A stretch of DNA of 64,000 bases from Rhodococcus sp. 14-2470-1b (GCF_002259415.1 NZ_NPFY01000004.1:298878-362877), one strand, 5' to 3'; numbered from the stretch's first letter, positions 1 through 9,110 are shown. Numbers and translations are program-made. The notes: generated by a model not told the origin, from the letters alone.

Positions 1-2
1 TC

Positions 3-581
3 TTGTTCGGGATCGTTCTCCTCGCCGTGTTCCCGACCCTGCTGGTGCTGGTCTTCACCATGATCCTGTGGGGTGTCGGCGGAACGTTCGCGATGGTCTC
101 GAGTGCGGCCACGGTGGGAGACGTGCTGCACGGCAGGGGAGGAACGCCGATCGCCGTGTACCAGGTGACCTTCGACGTCGGAACCATGCTCGGCCCACTC
201 GTCGCCGGTGCTGTGGCCGCACAGGCCTCCTACTCCCTGGCATTCACCGCAAGTGTTCCCGTGGCGGCACTGGCCGTCCTCCTCGCGCTCCGGCCGTGGC
301 GAACCAACGGAACGGCGACCCCGGATTCCAAGGTGGTCGTCACCGACGAATCCGCGACCTCGGCGTCGTCCATCAGATCTTTACCGACCAAGGAACAACG
401 CGAGCACCGCTCGAGAAATGAGGAGAGATGTCAACACCGTTCACCCTCGGCTGGTTCACCAACTATCTCGTCCCGGACTGGACGGGCCCGTGGGCAGGAA
501 CCGGCGGAACGGACTGGGCAGACGGATCTTTCGCTGTCGACATCGTGCGCAAGTTCGAGCGAGCGGGAATCGACTTCGTGA
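3..581 (+). CDS. MFS transporter, C-terminal part (5' end outside window)
   Basis: The reading frame is open from the left edge and encodes three or four hydrophobic segments ending near residue 97 (LLALRPW), the usual end of a drug/metabolite exporter of the major facilitator superfamily; only the C-terminal part is present. The frame then stays open through a polar, Arg/Ser-rich tail to a stop at 579-581, overlapping the next gene by about 150 bases. Such an overlap is unusual, so the true stop may have been lost or the tail may be junk. Same orientation as the two flavin monooxygenases, so it may import or export their substrate (inference). Confidence 0.6.
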   Translation: MFGIVLLAVFPTLLVLVFTMILWGVGGTFAMVSSAATVGDVLHGRGGTPIAVYQVTFDVGTMLGPLVAGAVAAQASYSLAFTASVPVAALAVLLALRPWRTNGTATPDSKVVVTDESATSASSIRSLPTKEQREHRSRNEERCQHRSPSAGSPTISSRTGRARGQEPAERTGQTDLSLSTSCASSSERESTS

Positions 582-1741
582 TGCTCGAGGACTCGACCGC
601 GCTCACCGACATCTACGGGGGCACGTTCGAATCCGAACTCAAGTGGACACCGAGGGCTCCCAAGCATGATCCGATGGCTCTGGCATCGAGACTCGCGTAC
701 GAGACCGAGAAGATCGGCATCGTCGTCACCGCATCGACCAGTTTCTATCCCCCGTTTCTGCTGACACGGTTGCTCTCCACCCTCGATCACCTCAGCCACG
801 GCCGAATCGGATGGAATATCGTCACCTCGACCGGCGATCGAGCGGCTCAGAACTTCGGCCACGACACCCTCCCTGTCCACGACGAACGCTACGAGATCGC
901 CGAGGAGTTCGTCGACGTGGCCAACGCCCTGTGGGCGTCCTGGGACGTCGACGCCGCGTCGCCGATTCACCCTGGCCTGGAGTCCTACGTCGATCACACC
1001 AAAGTTCGCACCATCGACCACGCCGGTAAGCACTTCAAGGTTCGCGGCCCGCTGAACACACTGCCGAGTCCTCAGGGCAAACCCGTCATCTGTCAGGCGG
1101 GAGCGTCCGCGTCGGGCATCGATCTGGCTGCCCGTGTAGCCGATCTCGTGGTGTCCGCGCCGAAGGGCCGCGCTGCGATGCGTGCGTATCGAGACACGAT
1201 TCGCTCGCGCGCAGCGGGTTTCGGCCGAAACCCGGACGATGTCAAGGTTCTGTACATGGTGACGCCCATCCTGGGTGAGACCGAGAAGGACGCACGCCGT
1301 CGCGCGGAGCGTTACTACGAGCCCACCGACGCCGCCATCGCGCGGCGTCTGATCATGCTGTCCGGCGACATCGACTTCTCTCGGTTCGACGTCGACAAGC
1401 CGATTCCGGACGATCTGCACACCGAGGGGAGCACCAGCATCTTGGAGAATCTACATACCTGGGCGGAAGGACGGACCATCCGCGAGACTGTCGCGGCGGA
1501 ACGAACAGAGTCTCTCAGGCTCGTCGGTACGCCTGCTTCGGTAGCCGACGAAATGGAAAGCGTCATCGAGGAAGTCGGTGGTGACGGGTTCCTGTTCTTC
1601 GGCGGTGGTGGCGGTGTGCTGAACCGGCGATACGTCGACGACGTGTGCGACGGATTGATGCCAGAGCTTCGTCGCCGCGGCGTCGCGGGCACCGGGTTCC
1701 GAGGCCAGAGCCTCCGCGAGCACCTGGCAGGTGCGCGATGA
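428..1741 (+). CDS. LLM-class flavin-dependent monooxygenase (NtaA/SnaA/DszA type)
   Basis: 437 aa, the usual length of the NtaA/SnaA/DszA/DmoA group of two-component FMNH2-dependent monooxygenases. It shows the LGWFT start, the ED...S..DIYGG block, HDP after a long insert, and the SHGRIGWN(I/V)VTS block near residues 130-140 that is typical of this group, with DRAAQNFG and HDERYEIAEEF following. Such enzymes need a separate flavin reductase, and none is adjacent. An AGGAG site lies just before the ATG. The gene overlaps its homologue downstream by 4 bases (ATGA), so both are probably made together. The substrate cannot be read from sequence; family members attack aminocarboxylates, sulfones, alkanes or pesticides. 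Confidence 0.9.
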   Translation: MSTPFTLGWFTNYLVPDWTGPWAGTGGTDWADGSFAVDIVRKFERAGIDFVMLEDSTALTDIYGGTFESELKWTPRAPKHDPMALASRLAYETEKIGIVVTASTSFYPPFLLTRLLSTLDHLSHGRIGWNIVTSTGDRAAQNFGHDTLPVHDERYEIAEEFVDVANALWASWDVDAASPIHPGLESYVDHTKVRTIDHAGKHFKVRGPLNTLPSPQGKPVICQAGASASGIDLAARVADLVVSAPKGRAAMRAYRDTIRSRAAGFGRNPDDVKVLYMVTPILGETEKDARRRAERYYEPTDAAIARRLIMLSGDIDFSRFDVDKPIPDDLHTEGSTSILENLHTWAEGRTIRETVAAERTESLRLVGTPASVADEMESVIEEVGGDGFLFFGGGGGVLNRRYVDDVCDGLMPELRRRGVAGTGFRGQSLREHLAGAR

Positions 1742-3066
1742 GCACGCCGCGGATGCACCTCGGTTGGTTCACCAGTTTCCGTCCTCCGGTGTGGACATCG
1801 CACTGGACCGGGTCCGACGCCGATTCCTGGGCGGACGGACGCTTCCATGTGGAGATGGCGCGGGCTCTCGAACGCGCGGGCTTCGATTACCTGATGTTGG
1901 AGGACTCGTCGATGGTGTCCGACATCTACGGTGGGACAACCGAGTTCGACCTCGCCAAGGCTCAGTACGCGCCCAAACACGATCCGGTCGCCCTCGTTCC
2001 GATGCTCGCTGCCGCGACCTCCCGACTCGGGATCGTCGCGACGATGTCGACAAGTTTCTATCCCCCGTATCTGCTCGCGCGCACCGTCTCGACGCTGGAT
2101 CACATGTCGCACGGACGAGTCGGGTGGAACGTGGTGACCTCCAGCGAGGATCGCGCTGCGCAGAACTTCGGAATGGACGCCCTGCCACCGCACGACGAAC
2201 GATACGAGCGCGCGGAGGAGTTCGTCGAAGCAGTCGACGCGTTGTGGAAGTCGTGGGAACCGGACGCGGTGGTACTGGACCGCGAGTCGGGTACGTACGC
2301 GGACCACACCAAGGTCCACGATGCGAACTACGTCGGAAAGTTCCATCGCACGCGGGGGCCGCTGAACACGCTTCCGATGCCACAGGGGCGTCCGGTGATA
2401 TGCCAGGCAGGCGGTTCACCCCGTGGACGCGCGTTCGCGGCACGCAACGCGGACACCATCATCTGTCAGGCTCAAGGCATCGAGGCGATGAAGGCCTACC
2501 GCGACGACGTACGGACGATGGCATCCGACGCCGGTCGCGATCCCGACTCGATCAAGATCATGTACATCGTTTCTCCGGTCTTGGGTGAAACCGATGCCGA
2601 GGCAGCCGAGCTCGATGCTCGGTCCAGGGAAGCGACCGACGGCCGAGTGCATGCGGCATTGGCGCACCTGTCGGCTGTGACGGGCAACGACCTGTCGACG
2701 TTGGACATCGACACTCCCCCACCGCCGTTGTCCACCAACGGGCACCGCACCACGCTGGCGGACTTCCTCGCCGGATCCGGGGGCAGCAAGTTCAACGAGG
2801 ACGGCTCCGAGAAGACGCTCCGACAACTCGCGGCGACCTGGTCGATCACGTCGGTCCCACTGGTCGGAACACCGGAAACGGTGGCCGATCGGATGGAAGA
2901 GGTCATCGACGCTGTCGGTGGCGACGGTTTCCTGATGACCGGAAGGCTCGGTCGGCGTTACTACACCGAAGTCACCGACGGTCTCGTGCCGGCGCTGCGG
3001 CGTCGAGGATTGGTGCGTGACGGCTACGCGCACCGCCAATTCCGCAACAACTTGTTGGACTTCTGA
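1738..3066 (+). CDS. LLM-class flavin-dependent monooxygenase, second copy
   Basis: 442 aa; about half of the residues match the preceding monooxygenase, including LGWFTS, SHGRVGWNVVTS, DRAAQNFGMD, the HDERYERAEEFVE block and the GPLNTLPMPQG(R)PVICQAG segment. The start was placed at 1738 because the ATGA overlap with the upstream stop gives translational coupling; the frame is open further upstream only inside the previous gene. Two tandem paralogues suggest either a hetero-pair acting on successive steps or two related substrates. Both probably rely on reduced FMN from an unlinked reductase. Confidence 0.9.
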   Translation: MSTPRMHLGWFTSFRPPVWTSHWTGSDADSWADGRFHVEMARALERAGFDYLMLEDSSMVSDIYGGTTEFDLAKAQYAPKHDPVALVPMLAAATSRLGIVATMSTSFYPPYLLARTVSTLDHMSHGRVGWNVVTSSEDRAAQNFGMDALPPHDERYERAEEFVEAVDALWKSWEPDAVVLDRESGTYADHTKVHDANYVGKFHRTRGPLNTLPMPQGRPVICQAGGSPRGRAFAARNADTIICQAQGIEAMKAYRDDVRTMASDAGRDPDSIKIMYIVSPVLGETDAEAAELDARSREATDGRVHAALAHLSAVTGNDLSTLDIDTPPPPLSTNGHRTTLADFLAGSGGSKFNEDGSEKTLRQLAATWSITSVPLVGTPETVADRMEEVIDAVGGDGFLMTGRLGRRYYTEVTDGLVPALRRRGLVRDGYAHRQFRNNLLDF

Positions 3067-3095
3067 CCCACGCCTCGAAAGCCGCTGTCCTGCTG

Positions 3096-3137
3096 GACAG
3101 CAACGGAGCCGGTACCAGTGCCGGCTCCGTTGCTGTC
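3096..3137. terminator. Bidirectional hairpin terminator
   Basis: A perfect 17-bp inverted repeat (3096-3112 with 3121-3137, arm GACAGCAACGGAGCCGG) with an 8-base loop lies between the convergent ends of the monooxygenase gene and the GntR gene. There is no long T-run, as is common in actinomycetes. Confidence 0.85.
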
Positions 3138-3139
3138 GA

Positions 3140-3991
3140 TCACAGGTGCGGAGACATTCCGTGATGGTCTGCGGATCCGATGATCGCCACGCGATCGGCG
3201 CGGAAGTGTGTGAAGCTCAGCTCTGCCGGGCGGCCCTCGGAGTCTCTGGTGATCAATTCCCGCAACAGCACCGGCGCACCGACCTGCATGTCCAGCAGAT
3301 CCGCCGCACGTTCCTGGCACGAGATCGCTTCCACAACCGAACTGCTGCCGCCGTAGACGGTGCCGAAAATCCGATTGTGCGCCACAGCTATCGGCGGGTA
3401 CTCGGAATGGTTGCTCTCGATACGGGTGACGAATTCGTCGATCTCGAAATCGGTGATGCAGTATCCGACGCGGAGATACAACGGCTTGCCCCCCATCCGC
3501 CCCACCTGCTCGAGCAACACGACGGTGTCCACCTCGGTGCCGATGAAGTTCTGCAGTACCGCAGGCGCGGCAATCCTGCGGCATTCGAGTGTATCCACGG
3601 TCAATCGGCCTTCATCCGGCATTCCAGCCCAGGCACGCGGGCCGACCTCGCCATCGCGGACCGCAACGATGTCGTGGGCGACGGACGTTCCAGCGCGTCG
3701 GGCACGGAGCACCACGCCGTCGTCCGCGAGCATCTGCAACGCTTTACGCACAGCATTTCGGGTCGCGCCGAGGGTATCGATCAAATGCTGCTCCGACAGT
3801 GTCTCGTCGTGCGGCATCGTCCCGCGCCGAATTCCGGATCGAATCAGTTCGTAGACGCGCCGCGGCGACGTGACGAACTTTTCCTGACGTGCAGCTTGGG
3901 CACGCAGATACCTCGCACGCTGCTCGTCCGCTTGGCGACGGCGATGCGCTGCTACGGTGCCGGACTCGTTGTCGAAGAAGGGGCGGGTCAT
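3140..3991 (-). CDS. GntR-family regulator with UTRA ligand domain
   Basis: 283 aa from the chosen ATG at 3991, which is preceded by GAAAGG at good spacing. A short basic leader is followed by a GntR winged-helix region (VYELIRSGIRRGTMPHDETLSEQ, then LGATRNAVRKALQMLADDGVV) at about residues 45-110. The rest is a UTRA domain, the small-molecule-binding fold of the HutC subfamily, with its typical end FRADRVAI. It converges on the monooxygenase pair and diverges from the ABC ATPase gene, so the upstream gap at 3992-4292 probably holds its operator and it may control the ABC gene or the oxygenases (inference). Confidence 0.85.
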   Translation of the reverse strand: MTRPFFDNESGTVAAHRRRQADEQRARYLRAQAARQEKFVTSPRRVYELIRSGIRRGTMPHDETLSEQHLIDTLGATRNAVRKALQMLADDGVVLRARRAGTSVAHDIVAVRDGEVGPRAWAGMPDEGRLTVDTLECRRIAAPAVLQNFIGTEVDTVVLLEQVGRMGGKPLYLRVGYCITDFEIDEFVTRIESNHSEYPPIAVAHNRIFGTVYGGSSSVVEAISCQERAADLLDMQVGAPVLLRELITRDSEGRPAELSFTHFRADRVAIIGSADHHGMSPHL

Positions 3992-4292
3992 ACTGTCGAG
4001 GCCTTTCGGTGGTACACGTTCGCACGCGAGCTCGAACGACAGGGAGACGGGTTGCCGCGACGATGAGATCAACCGGTTTGCCGAGTCTATAGGAATCCCG
4101 CCCGTTTCCCGCTGTGTGATCGAACGGCACATTCACGCTCGACGGACCGTGAACCCGCAGGTCAACGCTACGACAAGCAACCGGTCCGGTCCGCGTAATA
4201 CGTTGTTTACCAACGGGATCGGTTCGGGAAACACCCCTGATGAAGCATTACGGACGTAATCGAACTCTTCGGACGCCTCGGTGGGAGCATGA

Positions 4293-5213
4293 ATGACGAC
4301 AACAGCGGAACGCTCGATTTCTTCGAACACGCTGCAGGACAGACCAATCGACCAGGTCGACACATCCACGTCCGTCGATTCTGTACTCAGCGTCAAGAAT
4401 CTCTCTGTGACATACGGCACGGGCTTATCGGCCGTGACGGCCGTGAAGGACGTCTCGTTCGACATCGCTCCAGGTGAGCGCGTTGCCCTCGTCGGCGAGT
4501 CGGGTTCGGGTAAATCGACACTGGCCATGACCATCGCCGGGCTGATCGGCGCATCGAGTGGCGCGTCCGTGGTGTCGGACACCCTCGAATTCGAGGGCGT
4601 TCCTCAGCAACCGACCACGAAGCGCAGTGTTCCGAGCCGGACCGACGGTATCGCCATGGTGTTCCAGGATGCGATGACCGCTCTCGATCCTGTGTGGACC
4701 ATCGGCGGCCAATTCAGCCACGTTCTCGCCGGGGCAGGTGTCACCGGTCGCCGCGCTCGAGCCGATATCACGGCCCACTGGCTCGACAAAGTCGGTCTGC
4801 ACGATGCCCGACGAGTGATGGGCAGTCGGCCGTACGAGCTCTCCGGAGGAATGCGACAGAGGGTCATGACGGCACTGGCACTGTGCGGGTCACCCCGGCT
4901 CCTCATCGCCGACGAACCGACCAGCGCGCTCGACGCGTCACTTGCGCGCGGAACTATGGAATTACTACAGAATCTCACCCGAGAAGAGGGGACGGCACTC
5001 CTGGTCGTCAGTCACGACATCAAACTCTGCTTGGAATTCTCCGACACCATGCTCGTGATGTACCGAGGAGAACTCGTCGAGCAGAAACCGTCGACCACCA
5101 TCGTGTCGGGCGCCACACACCCCTACACGAAGGGACTTCTCGGGTGCGTGCCGACGTTGGCGAACCGGTCGGCATCACGGTTACCCGTACTCGGGGACTT
5201 CGTCACCAACTGA
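4293..5213 (+). CDS. ABC transporter ATP-binding protein, oligopeptide/nickel (DppD/OppD) type
   Basis: 306 aa with a complete nucleotide-binding domain: Walker A GESGSGKST near residue 69, Q-loop VFQDAMTALDPVW, signature LSGGMRQR, Walker B LLIADEPTSALDAS, and a C-terminal HPYTKGLLG motif typical of dipeptide/oligopeptide importers. No permease, binding protein or second ATPase lies beside it, so it is an orphan or the survivor of a lost operon. The ATG at 4293 follows GGGAG; a second ATG four bases upstream is out of frame. The 300-base gap before it is shared with the divergent GntR gene. Confidence 0.85.
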   Translation: MTTTAERSISSNTLQDRPIDQVDTSTSVDSVLSVKNLSVTYGTGLSAVTAVKDVSFDIAPGERVALVGESGSGKSTLAMTIAGLIGASSGASVVSDTLEFEGVPQQPTTKRSVPSRTDGIAMVFQDAMTALDPVWTIGGQFSHVLAGAGVTGRRARADITAHWLDKVGLHDARRVMGSRPYELSGGMRQRVMTALALCGSPRLLIADEPTSALDASLARGTMELLQNLTREEGTALLVVSHDIKLCLEFSDTMLVMYRGELVEQKPSTTIVSGATHPYTKGLLGCVPTLANRSASRLPVLGDFVTN

Positions 5214-5258
5214 TCGACGCCCTGGCCTCGTGCCGAGAACACAACGCCGACGGACAGG

Positions 5259-5912
5259 TCAAGTACGGCCGACTTTCATGGCACGCCGGGCTGTCGGGTG
5301 CAGTCTGCTGCCGTGTCGCCGGTGGAACTCGGCCGCCCGTGCCGGGTCTGCACGCTTGACTTCCCTCAGCGCAGTTCCGAGTGCGGTCTGGACGAACACT
5401 TCCGGATCGTCGATCAGGGCTTCCAGAATGCGTACCGGATCGTCGAGCTCGCCGTTTCGGATCAGCCAGTAGCAGGCGACGATCGAGGTCCGCCGTTCCC
5501 ACAGGTTGGCCGAGCCGGCGAGAATGTGCAGAGGCTCCTTCGGCCTGTCGAGCAGATACTGTCCGATTACGCGCGGCGCAGCTCGATCCACCAGATCCCA
5601 GGTATCGATGTGCGCGTGCTCGTCCAGGTACAGCTCGTACAAGTCGGTCCGCACTGCATCGGCCGCACTGCCCTTCCGTGCACGTGCGTCGAGAATGCTG
5701 ACCCCGACCATGCGAACTTCGAACCAGTCGGACTGCACGAGTTCTCGGACCGTGCCCAAGTCCAGCCGCCAGTTCGCCTTCGCCAGACCGAAGACCGATC
5801 CCATGCGAACTCCGATGATCTGGTTCCGATCGACTCGACGGGCAATCAGGTCCACCTGGTCCGGACTCGACAGAGCACGAAGCTCCTGTTCGATCTTCTC
5901 GACGTCACCCAT
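5259..5912 (-). CDS. AlkD-like DNA alkylation repair protein (HEAT-repeat glycosylase family)
   Basis: 217 aa from ATG 5912, which has a strong GGAGGGAG site upstream. The protein is all-helical with AlkD-type HEAT-like repeats: VGVRMGSVFGLAK, SDWFEVRMVGVSILD, DLYLDEH.HIDTWDLVDRAAP, SANLWERRTSIVACYWLIRNGE and a final VQTALGTALRE. The DLVD segment and the tryptophan-rich repeats match the family that excises positively charged alkylated bases. It stands alone between the ABC gene and the mycosporine operon. Repair activity is inferred from the family. Confidence 0.8.
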   Translation of the reverse strand: MGDVEKIEQELRALSSPDQVDLIARRVDRNQIIGVRMGSVFGLAKANWRLDLGTVRELVQSDWFEVRMVGVSILDARARKGSAADAVRTDLYELYLDEHAHIDTWDLVDRAAPRVIGQYLLDRPKEPLHILAGSANLWERRTSIVACYWLIRNGELDDPVRILEALIDDPEVFVQTALGTALREVKRADPARAAEFHRRHGSRLHPTARRAMKVGRT

Positions 5913-6016
5913 TACGTTCACTCCCTCCAGCGTGCAGCACCTTGTCCCGTGCTGATACCGACCGGCACCGACGGCAAAAATCGTCGGTGAACGAGGAAGT
6001 GCTCGTGTTGCTTGGA

Positions 6017-6790
6017 TCAGCGCGGGCGTGCCAGACGGTCGCCGGCCATGCCGCGGTGCATGACTCGGTTCCCGGTGACGCCGGTGTGATCGGCTTTGTG
6101 CATGACGCATCGGTTGTCCCAGATGACGACGTCGTCGGGGGACCAGGAATGCCGCAGGACGTTGTCCTCACGGGTCGAGTGGTCGACGAGGCGCCTGATG
6201 AGGTGCGACGCTTCGTCTGCCGTCGTCCCGGATACGGCAGTACAGCGCGCGGGGGCGGTGAGGTACAGCGCTGTGCGGCCTGTCACCGGGTGCTCGAGGA
6301 CCAGTGGATGCTCGGCGGATCCTTCGATGCCGTCGAGTCCGGTGACGGTGTGGGTGACGGTCGCGTGTTCGACGAGTTTCTTGTCCTCGGCTGTGAGTGT
6401 GTCGTAGGCGCGATACTGGTTGCTGAACAGTGTCTGCCCACCGTCCCTCGGTACTTCGACCGCTCGAAGAGCGGTGTACGCCGGTGGGACGGGGATGTAG
6501 GTGGTGTCGACGTGAAAGGTCGATTTCGGCGGGGTTGTTCGCCCGACGTTGGTGATGACGTTGAGATCCGGGTATCCCTCGACGGGCGTCTCGCCTTCGG
6601 TGAACATCAAGTCCCCGAGGCTTTCGAGGAACGCCGTGAATTCGTCGTTACCGACGTGCTGGCCCGGCAGTACGGCGACGCCGTGCTCGGCGAGCAGGTG
6701 TCGCAGTACATCGACGTCCGAGGTCCCGAGTCGGCCGACCGCGACGTCGGTGACGCGCACTCCCAGAGGGTTCAGAGCTTCGCTGTTCAC
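6017..6790 (-). CDS. TauD/TfdA-type Fe(II)/2-oxoglutarate dioxygenase, last gene of the mycosporine operon
   Basis: 257 aa. The GTG start at 6790 overlaps the TGA of the mysD-like gene (GTGA) and is preceded by AAAGGG, so it is translationally coupled to sunscreen synthesis. The iron triad is visible as H93-x-D95 (FHVDTTY) and H231 (WDNRCVMH), and R246 (MHRGMAGDR) is placed to bind 2-oxoglutarate; the fold and length match TauD/TfdA enzymes. Cyanobacterial clusters sometimes carry MysH, an iron/2-oxoglutarate enzyme of a different subfamily that turns mycosporines into palythines. A tailoring role of this TauD-type enzyme (hydroxylation, dealkylation or decarboxylation of the product) is inferred from position only. 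Confidence 0.85.
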   Translation of the reverse strand: MNSEALNPLGVRVTDVAVGRLGTSDVDVLRHLLAEHGVAVLPGQHVGNDEFTAFLESLGDLMFTEGETPVEGYPDLNVITNVGRTTPPKSTFHVDTTYIPVPPAYTALRAVEVPRDGGQTLFSNQYRAYDTLTAEDKKLVEHATVTHTVTGLDGIEGSAEHPLVLEHPVTGRTALYLTAPARCTAVSGTTADEASHLIRRLVDHSTREDNVLRHSWSPDDVVIWDNRCVMHKADHTGVTGNRVMHRGMAGDRLARPR

Positions 6791-7812
6791 GTTCGGACCC
6801 TTTCTCTGTCGAGTTCGCGCAGCGACAGCGCGAACAGTTCGGTCACCGAGATCCCTGCTGCGCGCGCCATGACCGCAACGACACTGCCCGGCGAGTAGGA
6901 GCAGTACAGGCCGGCTTCGAGAAACCAGGGGTTGCCGTCGGGATCGATGCGGAAATCGAACAATCCGTAGTGTCGACAACCGAGAGCGCGGTAGGCGATA
7001 CGGGCTGCCGCCCATACCTTCTCGGTGATCGGGTCGTCGACGTCGACGATCCAGGCCTTGCTCGAATCCTTGGCCACCAGGTACAGGTCACCCTCGTCGG
7101 TACGGTTCAGCTTGTCCGCGGAACTTCGGATCGGGTTCGACTCACCGACTGCGTACTCCTCCAGCGGCAGACACATCAATTCACCGTCACGAGAGAGGAT
7201 TCCACAGCGAACCTCCCGACCGAGCGGGACGTACGTTTCCACCAGAGCACCGCCCGAGTGACTCAGTGCAGCACGAACGGCTTCATCGAGACCTTCGGCA
7301 TCCCTGACCAACTCGACACCGACCGAGTTGTCGGCGTCCACCGGTTTGACGACCACGGGGAACGGCACCGTGGTGCTCCCGGCCGACCGGAGGACTTCAC
7401 CGCGCGGTACCGCAACGCCTGCCGCCTCCACGATCGCTCGCGCGATGTCCTTGTCCGCGGTCGTGGCCATTGTCTCCGGTCGATTGCCGAGAACTGGGAT
7501 CGACAGCAGGTCGAACATCGCTCGGTAGCTAGTCATTCCGGGTCGGCAGAACATCTGTGGAACAACGACGTCGATGCCTGCGGTGTTCACCCACTCCATT
7601 GCTTGCCCGACGGTCCTCACCTCGGCCTGATTCAGCGCGTCGAAACGATCGACGATCTGCCAGTGACCGCCTGGTGTCACGACGGCGATGTGAACACGGT
7701 AGTCGGCATTACCGTCGATCGCGTTCAGAAATCCCTGGGCGTAGACCGTGGAGAGATCGACGTGGAACTGGTCGACGGGCGAGCCTGCCAGTACGAGCAC
7801 CGTCGTCGGCAT
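6787..7812 (-). CDS. mysD: D-Ala-D-Ala ligase-like ATP-grasp enzyme, MysD type
   Basis: 341 aa from ATG 7812, which shares a base with the stop of mysC (TGATG). The N-terminal LVLAGSPVDQFHVDLSTVYAQGF block and GIDVVVPQMFCRPGMTSYR resemble MysD rather than peptidoglycan Ddl. The ATP-grasp core follows: FPVVVKPVDADNSVGVELV, ALVETYVPLGREVRCGIL and a metal site near DFRIDPDGNPWFLEAG. In cyanobacteria and Actinosynnema MysD joins a second amino acid (serine, threonine and others) to mycosporine-glycine to make disubstituted products such as shinorine. Amino acid choice cannot be read here. Confidence 0.85.
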   Translation of the reverse strand: MPTTVLVLAGSPVDQFHVDLSTVYAQGFLNAIDGNADYRVHIAVVTPGGHWQIVDRFDALNQAEVRTVGQAMEWVNTAGIDVVVPQMFCRPGMTSYRAMFDLLSIPVLGNRPETMATTADKDIARAIVEAAGVAVPRGEVLRSAGSTTVPFPVVVKPVDADNSVGVELVRDAEGLDEAVRAALSHSGGALVETYVPLGREVRCGILSRDGELMCLPLEEYAVGESNPIRSSADKLNRTDEGDLYLVAKDSSKAWIVDVDDPITEKVWAAARIAYRALGCRHYGLFDFRIDPDGNPWFLEAGLYCSYSPGSVVAVMARAAGISVTELFALSLRELDRERVRT

Positions 7813-9104
7813 CAGTCTCCTCCCTGTTCGACTAGTTTTCCGATGTTGAAGTCGATACGAGACCAACCGCGTCCCGACAGCGCGTTCTTCACCAGCAGGA
7901 TCGGAATCTGCAGGTGGTGAACGAGCAGGTACGGGAGTGGATCCCACCGCGCGAAGATGGCGTCGGTTCCCTGCACGATGACACGAAGTCGGTGTCGGCG
8001 ATTCGGCTCGGTCAGCAACCGCCACAGCTCGTGGTAGGTCCAGAACGTCGGCTTGGACTCGTGCGTCGGGAGCACTGCCGACTCGACTCGTCCCAGATAT
8101 CCCTGAGCCAACAAGTCCTGGTCGTAGAACATCGTGATCGCGGAGTGCGTGCGCGGGTTGCACTCGATCGCGTACACCCGGCCGTCCGCGGCCTGGACGA
8201 AATCGAAGGACAGCTGCCCGGTCACACCGAGCTCGCCGACGAATGTCTCGACCCAGGAACGAATGTCAGGCACGTCGCTCATCTCGTAATTCACTTGGAA
8301 CGCGGACGATCTACAGCACGCATACACGGTGAGATGCCCGTCGCGGGCCGTACCGTGGGTGCAGTACTCCTGCCCCGATATGAATTCCTGCAGGATCCAC
8401 GGGTTGCTCTCGGTCATGTCCAGGCTGCGTGCGAACTCGAGGTTTCGCTGCGGCGTCGCGCTCGACAGCCGCGTCAGATCCATTCTGCCGACGGGGTTGT
8501 ACGCGATCTGTTTCAAGATGTATTCACGCCCGGGGGGAAAGTCGAACGAGGCGATGTCGTCGACCGACGTGATGCGTCGCCAGTCCGGCACCGACAGACC
8601 CATCGACGCGGCCGCCTCCGAGAACCTCGACTTGTCGTCCAGCATGCGCACGGTCTCGGGGTCGGCGTGCACCACCTCGCAGAGATCGTCGAGCAGCGAT
8701 GCGGCGTCGGCGTCCGGCACGCTGGAGGCAGGGCTCGCGACCGGAACGAAGACGTCGACTTGTTCACGAAGCACCACATCTCGCAGCGCATGTGCGTACC
8801 CGGGGTCCGTCGGTTCGGGAACACAGTGGAACGCGTCGACCGCCCGAGAGAATCGATGGCCGGTGAATCGGTACTTCGACGACTCGACGAGGACGACGCG
8901 ATGACCTGCACGGTGGAATGCGCGCGCCAAACTCAAAGCCTTGGTCATCTTTCCACCGCTCACCATGACCGTGCGTCCCGACGGAGGGGCCGCGACGCGA
9001 CGCTGATCGAGCAATGCGAACGCCACGACGACCAGATCGATGGGGAGGGTGACGGTCAGCGCACCGAGCGCACCGACCGTGCGAGTCAACGCCCTGAACT
9101 GCAT
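7812..9104 (-). CDS. mysC: ATP-grasp ligase, MysC type (mycosporine-glycine synthase)
   Basis: 430 aa. A hydrophobic N-terminal segment (residues about 10-30) precedes a nucleotide-binding start VMVSGGKMTKALSLARAFHRAGH, a typical MysC feature. The ATP-grasp fold is seen in YILKQIAYNPVGRMDL, WILQEFISGQEYCTHG, LSFDFVQAADGRVYAIECNPRTHSA. MysC activates 4-deoxygadusol with ATP and attaches glycine. It lies between mysB and mysD with a 6-base gap and a shared stop/start, in the order known from other actinobacterial clusters. The C-terminal VHHLQIPILLVKNAL segment may be a second membrane-proximal helix. Confidence 0.88.
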   Translation of the reverse strand: MQFRALTRTVGALGALTVTLPIDLVVVAFALLDQRRVAAPPSGRTVMVSGGKMTKALSLARAFHRAGHRVVLVESSKYRFTGHRFSRAVDAFHCVPEPTDPGYAHALRDVVLREQVDVFVPVASPASSVPDADAASLLDDLCEVVHADPETVRMLDDKSRFSEAAASMGLSVPDWRRITSVDDIASFDFPPGREYILKQIAYNPVGRMDLTRLSSATPQRNLEFARSLDMTESNPWILQEFISGQEYCTHGTARDGHLTVYACCRSSAFQVNYEMSDVPDIRSWVETFVGELGVTGQLSFDFVQAADGRVYAIECNPRTHSAITMFYDQDLLAQGYLGRVESAVLPTHESKPTFWTYHELWRLLTEPNRRHRLRVIVQGTDAIFARWDPLPYLLVHHLQIPILLVKNALSGRGWSRIDFNIGKLVEQGGD

Positions 9105-9110
9105 GGTGGG

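Noticed and set aside
5942..6898. Long plus-strand frame opposite the TauD-type gene
   Set aside because: The minus strand carries all catalytic motifs of the dioxygenase; the plus frame shows none of any family.
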